Source of the DNA: Blastocatellia bacterium
Lineage (GTDB): Bacteria; Acidobacteriota; Blastocatellia; Chloracidobacteriales; Chloracidobacteriaceae
Assembly (NCBI GenBank): GCA_019695185.1
Contig: JAIBAN010000083.1
Coordinates: forward strand, 1-36,309
Direction of reading: 5' to 3'
Length of the DNA stretch: 36,309 bases
The notes under the pieces are model-generated. The model saw nothing but the letters and a program-made list of their open reading frames with translations, did no database searches and was not told the DNA's origin. Shown one piece after another: positions 33,887 through 36,309 of this stretch (the stretch's first letter is position 1; each line of letters opens with the position of its first letter). The translations under genes were made by a program, and so were the position numbers.

Positions 33887-34657
33887 GGCTTTATCCGCTT
33901 CGGTGGGCGGCAAGGGGCGTTGTTTGGGAGGACGGGGCCGACGACGAAAACGGGTTCGGATGGCTTCGCCGATTTTAGGCAGGGGGGGGCGCTTGCGTTG
34001 TTCAATCCGGTCACTGACTGCGCCATAGAAATCCTTGAAATAATTCACCATGGACCAGATGGCGGAAATGACCACCGTCCACATGACAAATCTTCCCAGT
34101 CCGTAGCTGATTTGCTGAAGCTGCAACAACGTAAAGCTGCCTTGTGAGAAAAGTGTCTCAAAGGCATTTTGGACGGCAAACAGTGAGGTTTGTTCGGCCA
34201 AAGGCGGCGGGCCGCCATGAACACTCCCCAACATAAGCAAAGTAATGGCCACCACTTGGGAAAGCATCTTGAATTTGCCCATTTTGGAGGCACCGATGGT
34301 CAGACCTTCCTGAGAAGCAATTGTGCGCAACCCGGTGACGGCAAACTCGCGGCCAATAATAATGACCACCGCCCAACCCGGTGCGAGCCGGTTTTCCACC
34401 AGTGCAATCAAAGCCGAGGAAATCAGCAGCTTGTCCGCTATGGGGTCGAGCAAAGTGCCCAAGGTCGTGACCTGTCCATGCCGCCGGGCGAGATAACCAT
34501 CCAGCCAGTCCGTGAAAGAAGCACTTAAAAAGAGAGTGACCCCGAAAATCTGGCGTGGGATGCCAAACCACCGTTCGGAAAGTTCCGTCATCAGCGCCGC
34601 AACCAGCAGCGGAACAATAAATATTCGGGAAAGCGTGAGTGTATTCGGAAGGTTCAT
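33884..34657 (-). CDS. pgsA: CDP-diacylglycerol-glycerol-3-phosphate 3-phosphatidyltransferase
   Basis: This 257-residue integral-membrane enzyme makes phosphatidylglycerophosphate from CDP-diacylglycerol and glycerol-3-phosphate, the committed step to phosphatidylglycerol and cardiolipin. The CDP-alcohol phosphatidyltransferase motif is complete: D53-G54-x2-A57-R58-x8-G67-x3-D71-x3-D75. The canonical start MNLPNTLTLSRIFIVP supports ATG 34657 over the longer frame to 34789. Several hydrophobic helices follow. About 60 residues at the C-terminus are unusual for PgsA, with a strongly basic, proline-rich tail (RTRFRRRPRPPKQRPLPP). The stop codon lies within the heptamer array, so the tail may have been trimmed or extended by repeat growth. 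Confidence 0.9.
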   Translation of the reverse strand: MNLPNTLTLSRIFIVPLLVAALMTELSERWFGIPRQIFGVTLFLSASFTDWLDGYLARRHGQVTTLGTLLDPIADKLLISSALIALVENRLAPGWAVVIIIGREFAVTGLRTIASQEGLTIGASKMGKFKMLSQVVAITLLMLGSVHGGPPPLAEQTSLFAVQNAFETLFSQGSFTLLQLQQISYGLGRFVMWTVVISAIWSMVNYFKDFYGAVSDRIEQRKRPPLPKIGEAIRTRFRRRPRPPKQRPLPPTEADKA

Positions 34658-34741
34658 GACCAATTTTTTTGACCACAAGTCTGATACAGGATAGTAGGAG
34701 GCTGGCTTGAAGGTTGTCAAACCATTTGCCATACCTCGTCT

Positions 34742-34792
34742 GCAATTGCCCAATTGCCATTTGCCAGAGGTCGGGTACCGATTGCACAATTG
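34742..34792. repeat. Short CAATTGCC-type repeat in the pgsA/DUF4240 divergent gap
   Basis: GCAATTGCC-CAATTGCC-ATTTGCC (34742-34765) is followed by ATTGCACAATTGG (34780-34792), with self-complementary CAATTG cores. It is shorter and more degenerate than the other arrays, but it also lies between genes, 58 bases before the DUF4240 start. Promoters for the two divergent genes should lie in this 192-bp gap; none was identified with confidence. Confidence 0.5.
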
Positions 34793-34849
34793 GACGGAGC
34801 CTCAAAAATCTGGATTCCCAATCGCACATGGGACATGTTAAGGAGCGGT

Positions 34850-35374
34850 ATGAAACCGGACCAATTCTGGAAGCTGATGGATAAGGCACGGCGGCAAAGC
34901 GGCCACAATTCGACTGAACACATCGAAATATTGAAAGACAGCCTGGAAAAGTTGGACGAAGCTGACATTCGGGGATTTGACCAGTTGGTCCGGATGCTCT
35001 TGCGGGACAGCTATCAGGCGGATTTATGGGCTGCCGCCTATATTATCAATGGCGGCTGTGCTGAGGAAGGGTTTGCCAGGTTTCGGGCCTGGTTGATTGG
35101 CCAGGGGGAAAAAGCCTTTTCCACCGGAGTGGAGAAACCCGATTCGCTTTCCCGCTGGGTTGAAGACGGAAACGTCGAAATGGAAGGGCTGGAAGGTGTT
35201 GCGGTGGAGGCCTATGAACGCAAAACCGGAAAAACCGACTTTTACGATTCGACCATGGAATGCCAGTCACCCCACCTGATAGGAAGCCTCGACACGTGGC
35301 AGACCAATGGCGAAGTCGACATCAAAAAGCTCAAAAAACTGGTACCGAAGCTCTATAAAAAGTTTTATGGATAA
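34850..35374 (+). CDS. DUF4240 domain protein
   Basis: This 174-residue protein starts at ATG 34850 with AAGGAG directly upstream. It shows the DUF4240 outline: MKPDQFWKLMDKARRQSG, then YQADLWAAAYIINGGCAEEG and FARFRAWLIGQGEKAF, then PDSLSRWVED and VAVEAYERKTGKTDFY. The family is cytoplasmic and of unknown function. The protein is rich in acidic residues up to about 160, then ends with a lysine-rich tail (IKKLKKLVPKLYKKFYG). It is 18 bp upstream of the alpha/beta hydrolase gene, so the two probably form an operon. Confidence 0.8.
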   Translation: MKPDQFWKLMDKARRQSGHNSTEHIEILKDSLEKLDEADIRGFDQLVRMLLRDSYQADLWAAAYIINGGCAEEGFARFRAWLIGQGEKAFSTGVEKPDSLSRWVEDGNVEMEGLEGVAVEAYERKTGKTDFYDSTMECQSPHLIGSLDTWQTNGEVDIKKLKKLVPKLYKKFYG

Positions 35375-35392
35375 AGGCTGTCAAACGGAATT

Positions 35393-36091
35393 ATGGTGAT
35401 GTTGGTTTTACTTCCCGGCCTGGATGGAACCGGAATTTTATTTGAACCGCTGGTACGCGAACTTCCGGCTGAATTCCAACCCAAAGTCGTTGCTTATGCA
35501 GGGCAGGGACCCAACCGGTATGCTGATTTACTGCCGCTGGTCCGGTCTCAATTACCACCAGACACACCGTTTGTTTTGCTGGGTTGGTCTTTTTCGGGGC
35601 CGTTGGCCCTGATGGCAGCGGCTGAACGACCGCCAGGATTATTAGGCGTCGTCTTGTGTGCCTCCTTCATCAAAAATCCTTTAGTCGGTTCACCCACTTG
35701 GCTGACAACCTTTGTTCACCCAGGGTTGTTGCGTTTGACCCCGATGTTGGCCCAGACCAAGGCGCTCCTGGCAGGATATTCCACTGCGGAACTTCAACGA
35801 ATGATTCGGGAAGCCCACAGCCAGGTTTCGCCGGAAGTCATGGCCGAGCGTATCAAATCGGTTTTGACCGTGGATGTGGAAGCGGAATTGAAATCCTGTC
35901 CGGTTCCGGTTTTGTACTTGGGAGCCAGTCGGGACGGAGTGGTTCCCCGCCGGAATTTCACCATGCTTCAGCAAGCCCGACCTGACATCCGGTCGGAGTT
36001 CATTGCCGGACCACATCTGGCCTTGGCGACCAATCCAAAAGCCGCCGTCCAGGCACTTGTCAGATTTAGCCGGAGTCTGAACACTCAATGA
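35393..36091 (+). CDS. Alpha/beta hydrolase
   Basis: This 232-residue single-domain hydrolase has the nucleophile elbow GWSFSG with Ser66. The likely acid is Asp181 in GASRDGVVP and the likely base His208 in GPHLALATN. The N-terminal oxyanion loop is LLPGLDGTGILF. It lacks a signal peptide, so it is probably cytoplasmic. The substrate (ester, thioester or lactone) cannot be predicted. The start may be ATG 35393 or ATG 35399; no strong SD separates them. It follows the DUF4240 gene closely in the same direction. Confidence 0.88.
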   Translation: MVMLVLLPGLDGTGILFEPLVRELPAEFQPKVVAYAGQGPNRYADLLPLVRSQLPPDTPFVLLGWSFSGPLALMAAAERPPGLLGVVLCASFIKNPLVGSPTWLTTFVHPGLLRLTPMLAQTKALLAGYSTAELQRMIREAHSQVSPEVMAERIKSVLTVDVEAELKSCPVPVLYLGASRDGVVPRRNFTMLQQARPDIRSEFIAGPHLALATNPKAAVQALVRFSRSLNTQ

Positions 36092-36111
36092 ATTTCAAGT
36101 TTCAGGTATTA

Positions 36112-36177
36112 AGTCTTGGGAGTCCTGGGAGTTCTGGGAGTCTTGGGCGTCAAAAAATTGTTCTCAATTCTCAATTC
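36112..36177. repeat. 9-bp array AGTCTTGGG followed by TTCTCAA heptamers
   Basis: AGTCTTGGG, AGTCCTGGG, AGTTCTGGG, AGTCTTGGG (36112-36147) repeats the 9-bp family seen after the receptor gene near 16.7 kb. TTCTCAATTCTCAATTC (36161-36177) belongs to the GAATTGA family of 2.8 and 33.8 kb. Two repeat families from distant loci are thus joined within 66 bp. Confidence 0.88.
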
Positions 36178-36309
36178 AAAAGACCCTTGACTGGGGATTG
36201 CTTTTTTTCAGCGGGTCTCGACTGAACCTGAAAGAACGAGTCAGGACCGCCTGCGGCAACCTTGTCTTTCGTCATCAGAAGTTCATTGACCGGCACGGCA
36301 CGCCTTCCA
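36171..36309 (-). CDS. Possible 3' end of a minus-strand gene (partial)
   Basis: An open frame enters from the right edge and gives about 45 residues, RRAVPVNELLMTKDKVAAGG... ending KKQSPVKGLLN, before TGA at 36173-36171. The charged, non-repetitive sequence looks coding, but only the C-terminal end is visible and no family is recognised. The stop codon is the first three bases of a TGAGAAT heptamer. Confidence 0.4.
   Translation of the reverse strand, partial: GRRAVPVNELLMTKDKVAAGGPDSFFQVQSRPAEKKQSPVKGLLN

Overview
The window (moderately GC-rich, no phage or plasmid hallmark genes) looks like chromosomal DNA from a Gram-negative bacterium. BamA, an OmpH/Skp chaperone and a TonB-receptor-type barrel show a double membrane. 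The best guess is Acidobacteriota, perhaps Blastocatellia. The reasons are the very large Oar-like receptor with an N-terminal carboxypeptidase-regulatory-like domain, the zinc-ribbon Ser/Thr kinase fused to an ATPase and TPRs, and the abundant short tandem repeats. The taxonomic call is inference.

Layout. Positions 82-12953, all on the minus strand, form a type IV pilus / type II secretion-like assembly locus. In transcription order it has a PilM-PilN/GspL-like inner-membrane protein, PilO, a PilB/GspE-like ATPase with an abnormal Walker A, a terminator, a PilC/GspF platform protein, three pseudopilins (PilW-, FimT/GspH- and PilV-like), a PilX/TadE-like single-span protein and a secreted beta-helix protein. 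Positions 13237-16683 hold a divergent Oar-like outer-membrane receptor. Then come clpC (16975), bamA (19813), skp/ompH (22957), a molybdopterin oxidoreductase (23675), a small secreted NTF2-like protein (24540) and a secreted DNA/RNA endonuclease (25527), all on the plus strand. A 4.4-kb minus-strand gene (27591-32009) encodes a zinc ribbon, a Ser/Thr kinase, a degenerate GGDEF-like domain, an AAA ATPase and TPRs. An initiator tRNA gene with its own promoter and terminator follows. Next come a minus-strand WbqC-family protein, a methyltransferase and PgsA, then a plus-strand DUF4240 protein and an alpha/beta hydrolase. A partial minus-strand ORF runs off the right edge.

The most striking non-gene content is a system of short tandem arrays with 7-, 8- and 9-bp units. 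Most form inverted pairs about 60-100 bp apart, and they fill many of the gaps between genes from 16.7 kb onward. They start at or within a few bases of stop codons, reach within 5-6 bases of start codons where a Shine-Dalgarno site would be expected, and in one case lie in frame inside a coding sequence just after the signal peptide. There a 7-nt repeat is read as a 7-residue peptide repeat. Separate GC-rich palindromes of REP type lie at 29-68 and 4839-4884.

No CRISPR array, insertion sequence with transposase, rRNA or prophage was seen.
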